Part shown: piece after piece, positions 7,505-16,741 of the stretch
Position numbering within the stretch: the stretch's first letter is position 1
Layout of the letters: the number at the start of each line of letters is the position of its first letter
Source of the DNA: Myxococcales bacterium
Lineage (GTDB): Bacteria > Myxococcota_A > Bradymonadia > UBA7976 > UBA1532
NCBI GenBank assembly: GCA_020633435.1
Contig: JACKDP010000003.1
Location: 837,161 to 901,160, forward strand
Length of the DNA stretch: 64,000 bases
Direction: 5' to 3'
The notes under the pieces: model-generated
Database searches by the model: none
What the model was told of the DNA's origin: nothing
Seen by the model: the letters and a program-made list of their open reading frames with translations, nothing else
Translations under genes and position numbers: made by a program

Positions 7505-9036
7505 TTCGACGCCTCCACGGCCTCGAGGGCCTGCTTCAGGGCTTGATCCAGATCCTCGTCGCCCTGGCCCACCAGGCGGCGCAGCGCGGGGCCGGCCTCG
7601 CGGGCCTTGTCGCCCAGGGCGCCCAGGGCGTCGGCGGCGGCGGTCTTCACCTTGCTGCTGCCGCTGGAGAGGGCGTCCATCACGGCGGGCAGGGCGTCGG
7701 CGGCGCGGGCGCCCAGGCCCTTGATGGCCGCGAGGGCGGCCAGCGCGACCTCCTCGGCGTCGTCGGAGACGGCGGCCATCAGCGGCTTGAGGACGGCGCC
7801 GATGTCGTCGAGCAGCGCGCCCAGCACGCCCAGGGCGGCGGCCGCGGCGGCCCGCACGCTCGCGTCGGCGTCCTTCAGCTTGCCCTCCATCAGCGGCAGC
7901 AGCCGGGCGGCGTCCTCCTTGCCCACCACGGCCCCCAGCGCCATCAGCGCGGCGGCGCGCACGGCCCCGGCGGGATCGTCCATCGCCTTCTGCAGGCTGG
8001 GCAGCGCCACGCGATCCCCCAGCCAGCCCAGGCCCTCGGCCGCGGCCCGGCGGACCTGCACGTCGGCGTCGGTCAGGACGGCCCGCAGCGCCTGGTTCAC
8101 CCGATCCGCCTGGCCCGAGGCCTTGCCCACCACGGCCAGGGTCGCGACGGCGGCCTCGCGGACGGTCGCCTCCGGATCTTTCAATGTTTCCAGGAGGATG
8201 GGCGTGATGGACCGGGCCAGATCCCCGCCATCGCCGGCCAGCAGCCGCACCGCGCGCAGGGCGATCCAGCGCACTTCGGTCTCCGCGCCGGGGAGCGTCT
8301 CCTCCAGGATCTCCTTGAGCACCGGGGCCACCTCGGCGGGCGTCCCCTCGACCCAGCTCCGCAGGATCTCCTCGGCCTGGCTGCGGGCGGCCTCGGGCAG
8401 GCGGGTGTTGCCGAGCAGGACCATGAGGCCGCGCAGCGAGGCGGGGTGCTCGCTGTCGAGGGCGGTGATGGCCTGGCGCGACCAGAGGCGGACGGCCATG
8501 TCGGCGTCATCGATGTGGGCGGCGAGGGCCTGCACGGCCCCCTTCGCGTCCGGGCCGATGCGGCCGAGCGCGCGGGCGGCGGCGGCGCGGACCTCGGCGG
8601 CCTGGTCGCCCAGCCGCGCCTGCAGCAGGGGGACGGCGCTCGCGGCGGCGGCCCGGGCGTGGCCCAGCAGGTTCGCGGCGGCCACCTTCACGGGCGTGGG
8701 GCCGTCGGTCAGGACGCGGCCGAGGGCGTCTGTCAGCGCCCCCATCGCCACGCCCGCCCGGGCGAGCTGGTCGAGGGCGTTCAGGGCCGCGAGCTGCACC
8801 CGCGTCTCGGGGTGGTCGAGGGCCTCGCCCAGCGCCTTCACGGCCCGCCCGGCCTCCTGGCCCATGCGGCCGAGGGCGGCGGCGGCGGCGATGCGGGTGG
8901 TCGGATCGCCGGTGCGGACCTCGCGCTCGAGCCGCGCGACCGGGTCCTCCGCGGCGGCGTCGGGGGCCGGGGCGGGGGCCTCGTTCGGGCGATCGCAGGC
9001 CGAAAACAGCAAGCAGATCAACAGGGTGTATCGCAT
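7501..9036 (-). CDS. HEAT-repeat lipoprotein
   Basis: 511 residues from the ATG at 9036. The N-terminus MRYTLLICLLFSACDRP is a lipoprotein signal with lipobox FSAC. The open frame upstream of this ATG belongs to the overlapping fusion gene. After a Pro/Ala linker the whole protein consists of HEAT/PBS-lyase-type helical repeats of about 32-38 residues. They recur as AVRAAALMALGAV, VRRAAAEGLGWLGD and VKTAAADALGALGD. Such repeats form alpha-solenoid scaffolds for protein binding; no catalytic residues are visible. It overlaps the upstream fusion gene by 19 bases and the downstream aminotransferase by 4. A periplasmic or outer-membrane binding role is inferred. Confidence 0.88.
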   Translation of the reverse strand: MRYTLLICLLFSACDRPNEAPAPAPDAAAEDPVARLEREVRTGDPTTRIAAAAALGRMGQEAGRAVKALGEALDHPETRVQLAALNALDQLARAGVAMGALTDALGRVLTDGPTPVKVAAANLLGHARAAAASAVPLLQARLGDQAAEVRAAAARALGRIGPDAKGAVQALAAHIDDADMAVRLWSRQAITALDSEHPASLRGLMVLLGNTRLPEAARSQAEEILRSWVEGTPAEVAPVLKEILEETLPGAETEVRWIALRAVRLLAGDGGDLARSITPILLETLKDPEATVREAAVATLAVVGKASGQADRVNQALRAVLTDADVQVRRAAAEGLGWLGDRVALPSLQKAMDDPAGAVRAAALMALGAVVGKEDAARLLPLMEGKLKDADASVRAAAAAALGVLGALLDDIGAVLKPLMAAVSDDAEEVALAALAAIKGLGARAADALPAVMDALSSGSSKVKTAAADALGALGDKAREAGPALRRLVGQGDEDLDQALKQALEAVEASK

Positions 9037-11369
9037 TCGACCTCCGGGTGGGCCCGGTCGGGGGAGAAGAAGTCGTCGGCGTGCACGAAGCGGAAGCCCG
9101 CCGCCTCGGCGAAGCCGCGATCCGTGTCGAGATCGCCCACCATCAGGCAACGGGCCGGGTCGAGCTGGTAGCGCTCGATGAACAGGACGCCGATGCCCGG
9201 CATGGGCTTGCGACAGTAGCACGCCGGGGCGCGGCCGGCGGGGTGGGGGCAGATCTCGGCCTCGATGTCGACGCCGAGGAGGGCGTTCGTCCGGGCGATG
9301 CAGGCCAGGGCCGCCTCCTCGGTGAGGTGCCCGGCGGCGACGCCGCTCTGGTTCGAGATGCCCAGCAGGCGGAAGCCCGCGTCGCGGTAGCGGCGCAGCA
9401 CCTCGGCGCGGCCGGGGAGCACGACCACGTCGTCGGGGTGGCGGGGGTAGAGCTCGCCGCTGGCGGTGGTGCGCAGGGTGCCGTCGTAGTCCAGCACGAG
9501 GGCGCGGCCCGTCCAGGTGGGGTCGAGGACGCGGCGGTAGGGGACGCGCTGCACGCTGGCGAAGCCCTCGCCGCGGATGGGGGCCTCGAACTCGCGCTCG
9601 TAGCGCGTCAGGACGGCCGGCGGGAAGATGTTGGGGGTGGTGTCGCTCTTGAGCTCCGCGGGGCCGAGCAGGTGGCCGTGCACGTCGAGCAGGCGGCGCG
9701 CGGCGTGGAAGGCGGCGGCCTCGGCGGGGGTGTCCAGCCAGACGGCGCGCACCGGGAGGCCCGCGTCGGCGGCGGCCGCGAGGATGGACGCCCGGCTGCG
9801 GCGCGTGCCGTAGGTGTTGTCGAGGACGAAGCGGCGCGCCCCCTCGGCGACGGCCTCGCGGAACGGGACGAGCAGCCCGTCCAGGCTGCCGCCGCGCTCG
9901 TCGCGGTTGAGGCGCACGTAGCCGCGGGCCTCGAAGGGGCGGACCCGGCTCGACTTGCCCGCGGCGGGCGTCCCCAGGATGAGGGCGACGTCGCCGGGAT
10001 CGGCGGCGGGGGCGCGGGGGCCGCCGGGCACGCGGGCCGAGAGGGTGGCGAGGTCGTCGGTGGTGAGCCGCAGGCGCAGGGCGGTGGCCATGTCGTCGAC
10101 GCGCTCGACGCTGCGGGCGCCGGGGATGGCGAAGACGTGGGGGCCGGCCTGCAGCAGCCAGGCGAGGGCGACGGCCCCGGGGGAGGCGCCGTGGCGGTCG
10201 GCGACCTGCCGGAACGCGGCGTCGGCCAGCAGGCGCTCCACCCGCCGGTAGCCGCCGAGGGGGCTGTGGGCGATGAACGCCAGGCCCGCGTCGCGACAGA
10301 AATCCACCGTCTTTTCAAAATGTTGAGGCTCGACGGCGCTCAGCGGGTTCTGCACGCTGACGAAGGGCGCGCGCCCGCAGGCCAGGGCGATCTGGTCGGC
10401 GGTGACGTTGCAGAGGCCCAGGTGGCGCACGAGGCCAGCGCGCCGGAGCTCGGCCAGGGCGTCGACGCTCTCGGCCAGAGGCACGCGGCCATCGACGGCG
10501 TGGAGCTGGTAGAGATCGAGCCGCTCGACGCCCAGGGCGCGCAGGCTGGCCTCGCAGGCGGCCTTCAGGCTCTCGGGCCGGCCGTCGGGCAGCCAGCGGG
10601 TGCCCTGGCGCCGCAGGCCGCCCTTGGTGGCGACGATGACGTCTTCGCGGTCGCCCGGCCACGAGGCGAGGGCCCGGCGGACGAGGGCCTCGCCGTGGCC
10701 GACGTCATCCTCGCCGAGGGCGTAGACGTTCGCGGTGTCGAGCCAGCCCAGCCCGGCGTCGAAGGCCGCGTGCAGCACCCGGATGGCCGCCGCCTCGTCG
10801 GGGCGGCCCTCGGTGGAGAGCCGCATGGCGCCGAGGCCGATGGGCGAGAGCCAGAGGCGGTCGTCGGCGGGCCCGACGGGGCGCCAGGGCAGCAGGGCGC
10901 CGCGGGTGGGGGCCGCCGCCGGCGCCGCGTCGAAGAGATCCCAGAGGGCGTCCTGGTCCCAGTCGGCGCGGGGGGCGCGGGGCAGGGGGCGGCCGGCGAC
11001 GTTCACCAGCGTCCAGCCCGCGTCGAGGCGCCGGGCCTCCACCTCGGTGCAGACGAGCACCTCGCGGCGGCCGCCGATGCGGGTGGCCTCCCGCAGGGCC
11101 AGCCACGCGTCGCCGGCGCAAAGGGCGTCGATGAGGGCCCGGGTGAAGCGGTCGGGCGCGGCCGTCCGGGCGCGCGGGGCGTCGCTCAGGTAGCGGCCGA
11201 CGGCGGTGACGGGCAGCTCGAAGGCGACGGCCAGCTCGCCGTTGCCCAGGGGGGGCGACGTCGCCGCCTGGATGCGCGCGATGTGCCCGGCATACAAGGC
11301 TTTTTGCTCGGCAAGCCGCGTCGCGCGCTGGGCGTCGACGGCCCGGCGGAGCATCGGCGAGAGCGTCAC
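9018..11369 (-). CDS. Aldo/keto reductase - P-loop kinase - HAD phosphatase fusion protein
   Basis: 783 residues. Residues 1 to ~170 match no domain I recognise. Residues ~171-458 form an aldo/keto reductase with IGLGAMRLS, DTANVY (catalytic Asp/Tyr), ATKGG (Lys) and YQLHAVD (His). Residues ~470-620 are a small kinase with Walker A GTPAAGKSS and an LDNTYGTRRSR segment. Residues ~622-783 are a HAD-IIIA phosphatase with LDYDGTLRTT, SNQSG, a Cys/His cluster (CPHP and CYCRKP) and MVGDLDTDRGFAEAAG. The kinase-phosphatase half resembles the arrangement of polynucleotide kinase/phosphatase enzymes. Adding an aldo/keto reductase in one chain is unusual. It starts with a GTG overlapping the phaR-like stop by 4 bases. 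Confidence 0.85.
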   Translation of the reverse strand: MTLSPMLRRAVDAQRATRLAEQKALYAGHIARIQAATSPPLGNGELAVAFELPVTAVGRYLSDAPRARTAAPDRFTRALIDALCAGDAWLALREATRIGGRREVLVCTEVEARRLDAGWTLVNVAGRPLPRAPRADWDQDALWDLFDAAPAAAPTRGALLPWRPVGPADDRLWLSPIGLGAMRLSTEGRPDEAAAIRVLHAAFDAGLGWLDTANVYALGEDDVGHGEALVRRALASWPGDREDVIVATKGGLRRQGTRWLPDGRPESLKAACEASLRALGVERLDLYQLHAVDGRVPLAESVDALAELRRAGLVRHLGLCNVTADQIALACGRAPFVSVQNPLSAVEPQHFEKTVDFCRDAGLAFIAHSPLGGYRRVERLLADAAFRQVADRHGASPGAVALAWLLQAGPHVFAIPGARSVERVDDMATALRLRLTTDDLATLSARVPGGPRAPAADPGDVALILGTPAAGKSSRVRPFEARGYVRLNRDERGGSLDGLLVPFREAVAEGARRFVLDNTYGTRRSRASILAAAADAGLPVRAVWLDTPAEAAAFHAARRLLDVHGHLLGPAELKSDTTPNIFPPAVLTRYEREFEAPIRGEGFASVQRVPYRRVLDPTWTGRALVLDYDGTLRTTASGELYPRHPDDVVVLPGRAEVLRRYRDAGFRLLGISNQSGVAAGHLTEEAALACIARTNALLGVDIEAEICPHPAGRAPACYCRKPMPGIGVLFIERYQLDPARCLMVGDLDTDRGFAEAAGFRFVHADDFFSPDRAHPEVECDTPC

Positions 11370-11917
11370 GGCACCGCGTCGTCGTCGTCCGCCAGGCCCA
11401 GGTGGGCCTCCACGCGGGCGAGCCGCTCGCTCAGCTCGGTGATCTGCCGCTGCAGGCGGGTGAAGGCCTCCAGGCCGGGCACGACGTGCTTGAGGCGGTC
11501 ATCGACGCGGCGCTGGATCTCCTCCAGGGCCTGCGTGTTCTGCTCCACCCAGCCGCGGATCTGCTCGCGGGTGGTGTCGGCCCGCTCCTCGCCGCTCTTG
11601 ATGAGGCGGTTGACGGACTCCTCGACGCTCGAGCGGATCTGGTGCACCGGCTCGGCGATGCGGCGCTGGATGAGGGTGCGCAGGGCGGGCAGCGGGCGCG
11701 ACCGGCGGCCCCCGCGCTTCTCCTCCTCCACCAGGATCTGGGCCAGCGTCACCGCGGTGATGTCGGCCTTGGTCTGGTTGTCGATGATGCGGAGGTCCTC
11801 GCCCTCCTGCAGCATCAGCGCGAGCTCCTCCAGCGTCACGTACCGGCTGGCCGCCGTGTCGTAGAGCTTGCGGTTGGCGTATCGCTTGATCAGCCGACCG
11901 CCCGGAGTGTCCGACAC
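11366..11917 (-). CDS. phaR: Polyhydroxyalkanoate synthesis regulator PhaR-like DNA-binding protein
   Basis: 183 residues. Residues 8-65 match the PHA accumulation regulator DNA-binding domain: LIKRYANRKLYDTAASRYV, LEELALMLQEGEDLRIIDN and DITAVTLAQILVEEE. The C-terminal half is a long amphipathic helix or coiled coil with many Arg and Glu residues. In PHA producers, PhaR binds the polymer and represses phasin genes. No PHA synthase or phasin is in this window, so that role is family knowledge only. The start is a GTG preceded by a strong GAGGAGGAA ribosome-binding site. It heads the operon with the fusion, HEAT and aminotransferase genes. Confidence 0.88.
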   Translation of the reverse strand: MSDTPGGRLIKRYANRKLYDTAASRYVTLEELALMLQEGEDLRIIDNQTKADITAVTLAQILVEEEKRGGRRSRPLPALRTLIQRRIAEPVHQIRSSVEESVNRLIKSGEERADTTREQIRGWVEQNTQALEEIQRRVDDRLKHVVPGLEAFTRLQRQITELSERLARVEAHLGLADDDDAVP

Positions 11918-12062
11918 GCCTTCCTCCTCGCGCTGGAGTCCGGACGATCACGGGGGACCGGGGCGTTGTCAACTGCCAGGGCCGCGGCGGGCCCTCGGGG
12001 CCCTTGCCGCGCGTCGGGCGAAGTGCAACCATCGAACCCCGTTTCGAGCTGCCCGAGGATCC

Positions 12063-13166
12063 ATGCTCGTCCAGTGCCCGCAGTGCAGCGCGGCCTACGA
12101 GTTCCCGGCCGAGCGCCTGCCTCCGGGCGGGCTGCGGGCCAAGTGTGCGCGCTGCGGCTGCGTCATGCGGGTCCGCCCGCCGGCCGCCGACGGCCGCGCC
12201 CAGGTGGAGGCCAGCCCCAAGCTGACGCGCCGCCCCGGGCGTGCGCTGGAGGGTGCCGCGGCGGGCACGGCGCGGCGGTCGGAGAACCGGTCGGTGCCCC
12301 CGCCGGAGGTCTTCGACACCACCCGCCCGGCGACCAGCGACGAGGATGACGAGCCGTCGATCATCATCGACATGACGCAGCTCAACACCGCGGGCGAGGT
12401 GGCGCCCGAGGCCCCCGAGGCCCCGGCCCCGGCCCCGTCCATCGAGGCGACGGCGCTGACGGCGGCCCCCCCGGCGGCGGCCTTCGCGCCCTTCCACGCC
12501 GACGCCCCCGATCCCCGGCGGCGCGTGCGGGCCGAGTCGTTCCCCATCGACAGCCCCGTCGATCCCGAGCTCGTCGCCTCGCTGCGGACGGGCCCCCGGG
12601 CGCGGACGATCGTGGCCTTCGTGGCCCTGCTCGCCGTGGGCTTCGCCGTCTTCGTGGCCTGGCGCAACGACTTCGGGCCCATCTGGCAGAACCCGGGGGC
12701 GGCCATCCGCCACGCGTTCGGCCAGCCGGCCGAGGCGGGGCCCGCGCCCCTCGATCCCGTCGTGCAGAACGCCACCCTGGGCGAGCTGGTCATCCGCCGC
12801 ATCGAGCTGAGCTGGGTGGACCGGCAGGCCGTGCTGGTGCACGGGGTGGTGGTCAACGAGTCCGACCGCATCCAGCGGGCCATCGGCATCGAGGTCGCGG
12901 TCATGGAGGCGGGCCTGGCGCTGCGCAGCCGCGTCGTGCCCTGCTGCGCCGACATGACGCCCGAGGAAGCCCGCAAGATCGCTCGGGATCCGCGCAACCC
13001 GCACTTCGACGAGGACCAGGCGCCCGGGGACGTGGCCCTCACCCCGGGCGAGAGCCGGACGTTCGCGGTGGTGCTGCGCGACCTCTCGGCCGCCAGCCGC
13101 GACGACGTGCAGCCGAGGGCCCGCATCCGCTACTCCGAGGCCGACCGGGTGACGGTTGAGCGCTGA
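12063..13166 (+). CDS. MJ0042-type zinc-ribbon membrane protein
   Basis: 367 residues from the ATG at 12063; the frame upstream is non-coding and overlaps the phaR-like gene. The N-terminus is a zinc ribbon of the MJ0042/zinc_ribbon_5 type: CPQCSAAYEFP followed by CARCGCVMRV, giving two CxxC pairs. A long disordered Ala/Pro/Glu region follows. One transmembrane helix (about residues 181-199, TIVAFVALLAVGFAVFVAW) precedes a C-terminal beta-type domain (VQNATLGELVIRRIELSW, then VVNESDRIQR) like the DUF3426 region of such proteins. The inferred topology is cytoplasmic ribbon and periplasmic C-terminus. These proteins are common in myxobacteria but functionally uncharacterised. It overlaps the next gene by 11 bases. 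Confidence 0.8.
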   Translation: MLVQCPQCSAAYEFPAERLPPGGLRAKCARCGCVMRVRPPAADGRAQVEASPKLTRRPGRALEGAAAGTARRSENRSVPPPEVFDTTRPATSDEDDEPSIIIDMTQLNTAGEVAPEAPEAPAPAPSIEATALTAAPPAAAFAPFHADAPDPRRRVRAESFPIDSPVDPELVASLRTGPRARTIVAFVALLAVGFAVFVAWRNDFGPIWQNPGAAIRHAFGQPAEAGPAPLDPVVQNATLGELVIRRIELSWVDRQAVLVHGVVVNESDRIQRAIGIEVAVMEAGLALRSRVVPCCADMTPEEARKIARDPRNPHFDEDQAPGDVALTPGESRTFAVVLRDLSAASRDDVQPRARIRYSEADRVTVER

Positions 13167-13923
13167 GCGCTACGCGCCGGGGCGCTTCCTGCGCCGGATG
13201 GGCGCGGTCTCCGAGCCGGCCATGCGCGACGCCCTCTGGCGTGAGTGCCTCACCACCATCGACGCCGACCACGCCGTCACGCTGCTGGAGGCCCTGTTCG
13301 TCGACCTGGATCGGGGCGACGTGGACGCCCGCCTGGCCTGGCTGTCGCTGCTGCGCGTGGGGGAGAGCCTGCGCGGTGGGCGGCTGGGCCTCGACATCTA
13401 CGTCGCGGCGCGGGTGCGCGGGGCGACGCGGGTGCAGGGCCTCTTCGTCGAGCCGCCGCCGGCCCGCCAGCCCGGCCCCGAGACGGGCCTGCGCGCGCCG
13501 CTGGATCCCGAGCGCGAGGTGACGCTGGGGGAGCGGCGGGCCTGGGCGCGCCGGCCCGATCGGGCCACCCTCGAGCGGCTGATGGCCGACACCGACCCGG
13601 GCGTCGTGCGCAACATCCTGGGCAACCCGCGGCTCACCGAGGCCGACGTGGTGCGCATCGCCAGCCGGCGGCCGACGACGGCGGCGGTGCTGCTGGAGAT
13701 CTTCCAGCACCCGCGCTGGGGCCGCCGCCTGCAGGTGGTCGAGGCCCTGGTCTTCAACCCCTACACCCCCGTCGACCTCGCCTGCGGCCTGGTGGCCTGG
13801 CTCGACGCCAGCGTCGCCCGGCAGGTGGCCCACAGCCCCAGCGTGCACGCCCTGGTGCGCGAGGAGGCCCGGCGGCGCGAGGGGCGCTCCCGGGAAGAGG
13901 CCGCCGAGATCGAGCTGGAGTAG
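13156..13923 (+). CDS. Hypothetical protein, predicted all-helical
   Basis: 255 residues if translation starts at the TTG at 13156, which overlaps the zinc-ribbon gene by 11 bases. An ATG at 13198 is an alternative and gives a 241-residue protein. It has no signal peptide or transmembrane segment. The sequence is rich in Arg, Ala and Leu. From residue 135 a helical stretch contains motifs such as DTDPGVVRNILGNPRLTEAD and VALASR-like repeats that resemble leucine-rich-variant or HEAT-like helical repeats. I do not recognise a family. The overlap suggests translational coupling to the zinc-ribbon protein and possibly a joint role. Confidence 0.65.
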   Translation: MSAERYAPGRFLRRMGAVSEPAMRDALWRECLTTIDADHAVTLLEALFVDLDRGDVDARLAWLSLLRVGESLRGGRLGLDIYVAARVRGATRVQGLFVEPPPARQPGPETGLRAPLDPEREVTLGERRAWARRPDRATLERLMADTDPGVVRNILGNPRLTEADVVRIASRRPTTAAVLLEIFQHPRWGRRLQVVEALVFNPYTPVDLACGLVAWLDASVARQVAHSPSVHALVREEARRREGRSREEAAEIELE

Positions 13924-14032
13924 CGCGGTCACACGGGCGTGAACCCGGGGTCACGGCCGACGCGGACGGCGCGGCCGTCGGGGGACGGCACGGCGCCTGC
14001 GATGGAGACGGTCATCCACAGAGGAGGCCGTC

Positions 14033-15496
14033 ATGACCCGCAAGTATCTGTTCGCTCTCGTCTTCTTCGCTCTCGCCGCCTGCGATGACGGGGCCCTCGG
14101 CGGCGCCGAGGGGTACGACGGGGCCGACGACTCGCCCGACACCGAGCGCTACCAGCACCACCCCGTCAACGCGTTCGTCGACGCCAGCGAGGACCACCTG
14201 GTCACCTTCGCCGCCGACGTCGACACCGGCAGCTACACCCTGATGCGGTCGAGCCTGGCCCGGGGCACGCTGCCGCCCGCCGACAGCGTGCGGGTGGAGG
14301 AGTACCTGAACTTCTTCGACTACCGCGACGCGCCGCCCGCCGACGACCAGACGCCGTTCGCCGTGCACCTGGAGGCCGCCCCCAGCCACTTCGGCGCCGG
14401 CCTGCACCTGCTGCGGGTGGGCATCAAGGGCTACGAGGTCCTGGCGGAGGAGCGGCCGGCGGCCAACCTCGTCTTCCTGGTGGACGTCTCGGGCTCGATG
14501 AACGACACGAACAAGCTGCCCCTCGTGCGCTACGCCCTGCGGCGGCTGACCGAGACGCTGCGCCCCGACGACACCATCGGCATGGTCGTCTACGCCGGCA
14601 GCGTGGGCACCGTCCTGGCGCCCACCCCGGTGCGCGAGCGCGACACCATCCTGGCGGCCATCGACCAGCTCCGGGCGGGCGGCAGCACCAACGGCGAGGG
14701 GGGCATCCGGGCAGCCTACGCCCTCGCCGAGGCTGCCGCCCGCCCCGGCTCGGTCAACCGCGTCATCCTGTGCAGCGACGGCGACTTCAACGTCGGCGCC
14801 ACCGGCGAGACGCTGCTGGCGCTGATCGACGAGTACCGCCAGCGCGACGTGACGCTCTCGGTCTTCGGCTTCGGCCGCGGCAACTACAACGACCGCGACA
14901 TGGAGCAGCTCGCCGACCGCGGCAACGGCAACTACGCCTACATCGACCGGGAGGCCGAGGCCGAGCGCGTCCTCGTGCGCCGCGTCACCGGCACCCTGCT
15001 GACCATCGCCAAGGACGTGAAGATCCAGGTCGACCTCAACCCCGACCTGGTCGCCCGCTACCGGCTCATCGGCTACGAGAACCGCGACATCGCCGACGAC
15101 GACTTCCGCGACGACGCCGTGGACGCCGGCGAGATCGGCGCCGGCCACACCGTCACCGCCCTCATCGAGGCCGAGCTGGTGGACGGCTTCGCCGAGAGCG
15201 ACGCGCCCCTCGCCACGGCCACCCTGCGCTGGAAGGACCCGGCGGCCAGCGACCGGGTCGGCGAGCTGAGCGTCGACCTCCGCGGCCGCGACGTCGTGAG
15301 CGACTTCGTGGAGGCCAGCCGAGCCCTGCGCTTCGGGGCCGCCGTCGCCGAGTTCGCCGAGATCCTGCGGGAGAGCCCCCACAGCGAAGGGCGCCGTCTC
15401 GCCGAGGTCGAGGCCCTGGCCGCCCGCGCCGCCGTCGAGGGTGACGCCGACCAGGCCGAGCTCATCCGGCTGGTGGGCCTCGCGGCGGGGATGTAG
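14033..15496 (+). CDS. YfbK-like von Willebrand factor A domain lipoprotein
   Basis: 487 residues; GGAGG lies 6 bases upstream of the ATG. The signal MTRKYLFALVFFALAACDD ends in a good lipobox (LAAC). Residues ~35-120 match the N-terminal domain of YfbK-type proteins (FAADVDTGSYTLMRSSL, VRVEEYLNFFDY). Residues ~140-320 form a vWA domain with an intact metal-binding MIDAS motif: DVSGSMNDTNK, the Thr region GGSTNGEGG and LCSDGDFNVG. The C-terminal ~170 residues resemble the DUF3520 domain found after vWA in this family. Length and order match the family. Such proteins sit in the outer or inner membrane, and their partners are unknown. Its neighbours give no further clue. Confidence 0.9.
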   Translation: MTRKYLFALVFFALAACDDGALGGAEGYDGADDSPDTERYQHHPVNAFVDASEDHLVTFAADVDTGSYTLMRSSLARGTLPPADSVRVEEYLNFFDYRDAPPADDQTPFAVHLEAAPSHFGAGLHLLRVGIKGYEVLAEERPAANLVFLVDVSGSMNDTNKLPLVRYALRRLTETLRPDDTIGMVVYAGSVGTVLAPTPVRERDTILAAIDQLRAGGSTNGEGGIRAAYALAEAAARPGSVNRVILCSDGDFNVGATGETLLALIDEYRQRDVTLSVFGFGRGNYNDRDMEQLADRGNGNYAYIDREAEAERVLVRRVTGTLLTIAKDVKIQVDLNPDLVARYRLIGYENRDIADDDFRDDAVDAGEIGAGHTVTALIEAELVDGFAESDAPLATATLRWKDPAASDRVGELSVDLRGRDVVSDFVEASRALRFGAAVAEFAEILRESPHSEGRRLAEVEALAARAAVEGDADQAELIRLVGLAAGM

Positions 15497-15788
15497 GTGA
15501 CTCCACGCCCCGGAGCCTTCTGAGACTGGATCCTTGAGTCGCGCCGTCCTCGACCGGACGACCCTTCAGACAGCCCGGGCGGGTCAGCTGCGTCCTGCCA
15601 GCGGGTGGCATCGCGTCCAAGTTGCTCATCTCCCACCCGCAGGCATCGAACACGTCGTCGCGTCGGCGAAGAATGTTCCTGATTTCAACAGTCTACCCGA
15701 GTTGCTGTTGCCCCTGAGCGCCACATCCGTCGCCGGCCACAGCCCGTCCGCCTGTTCCCTGGCTTCCGACTGAGTCGGTACGGTTCAG
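15497..15788. other. Intergenic region, no gene recognised
   Basis: About 290 bases between the vWA gene and the convergent gene ending at 15789. Short open frames exist on both strands (15534-15773 plus, 15462-15653 minus), but neither has a ribosome-binding site or recognisable protein. Base composition shifts here from very GC-rich to clearly more mixed, marking the left edge of the atypical patch. I see no convincing terminator hairpin. Confidence 0.5.
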
Positions 15789-16592
15789 TCATCTGCCCAA
15801 CAGTCGGGATTCCAGGTTGGCAAATGGGACCAGATAGTAGGGCAGCCAGAGAATCCCCTCAGCGTGCCCTTCGGCATCGACCGCAAGGAGGTGTTCCAGA
15901 TCTACCCTCGCTGACGCAGCGGCATCGAGAGCGCGTATCCAGTTGACATCTCTGAACCGGTCGCGATCGCAGGCGAACAACATGGACGCGAGGGCCACGA
16001 GTTCGAAACTCCTCGCGGGGCGTCTGTCGAGAGTCCGAACCCTCGCCGCCACATCATGACATATACCGTAGGATGTCTCGACAAGACGGGCTTGAGCATA
16101 TCGGGCAAGTGAAGGATCCCTGGTTGCGAGCTTCTCCCAGTGCAGGATGGTTGCTGAAAGATCATCTGAAGGCGGAGACCGGAGGTAGCTGTAGGCGGCA
16201 GCTGACTTGCCGAGCAGACCATCGACGGCGTGAACGGCCTCGCCCGTCATGCTGCCGAGGGAGAGTCCGGTTCGGGCAAGCAGCGCTCTCTCAAAGGCAT
16301 CGAATGGCCGAGCGAAGTCGGGTGCCTTGCTGTTCTCACGAAGCACAGTCTCGGCGGCGAGTCGGGCTTTGGCGAGCTGCATGGGACCTCCCAGCGCAAC
16401 GCACCGAGCCAGATACGAGGCCCTGAGCGACGGTGTCCGCAGGACCTCCAAGGTCACTACATCGTCCGCTTTCAGCTCAGCGCAGGTGGCCACCGCCCGA
16501 TGAGACGCAACTCGCACAAGCTGTGCGGATCCAACGCCTGGGGCAAGTACCACTGAGGCGAACCAGATGGCGAATGTGATTCCATTTGTCAT
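15789..16592 (-). CDS. Putative exported protein of unknown function
   Basis: 267 residues from the ATG at 16592, which has GAGGAG about 8 bases upstream and begins a credible signal peptide (MTNGITFAIWFASVVLAPGVGSA). The same frame is open further upstream to about 16740, but an ATG there (16700) would put the signal peptide inside the protein. The mature protein is mostly helical with a few Cys residues. I recognise no motif. Codon usage and GC content are clearly less extreme than in the surrounding genes, which suggests recent acquisition or weak expression. It lies 150 bases downstream of the MopE-like gene on the same strand. Confidence 0.6.
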   Translation of the reverse strand: MTNGITFAIWFASVVLAPGVGSAQLVRVASHRAVATCAELKADDVVTLEVLRTPSLRASYLARCVALGGPMQLAKARLAAETVLRENSKAPDFARPFDAFERALLARTGLSLGSMTGEAVHAVDGLLGKSAAAYSYLRSPPSDDLSATILHWEKLATRDPSLARYAQARLVETSYGICHDVAARVRTLDRRPARSFELVALASMLFACDRDRFRDVNWIRALDAAASARVDLEHLLAVDAEGHAEGILWLPYYLVPFANLESRLLGR

Positions 16593-16741
16593 GACCGTGC
16601 TCCTCGGGTGTGCCTGGTCGAATGGGTTCAGCTTGCGCGCATGCTGCATCCCGGGATAGCCCCAATCCTGCCGCCATGGTCCCCAGTCTTGCCCATTCAT
16701 GTCCCAGAAGTCGGAAGCAATCTCGGCATCGGTAAGCTGCT

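Noticed and set aside
12004..12062. Upstream in-frame starts for the zinc-ribbon gene
   Set aside because: The region has no coding character, overlaps the phaR-like promoter region, and the zinc ribbon begins directly at the ATG at 12063.
15534..15773. 79-codon plus-strand frame in the gap after the vWA gene
   Set aside because: No ribosome-binding site, no signal or domain, and it sits at a composition boundary.
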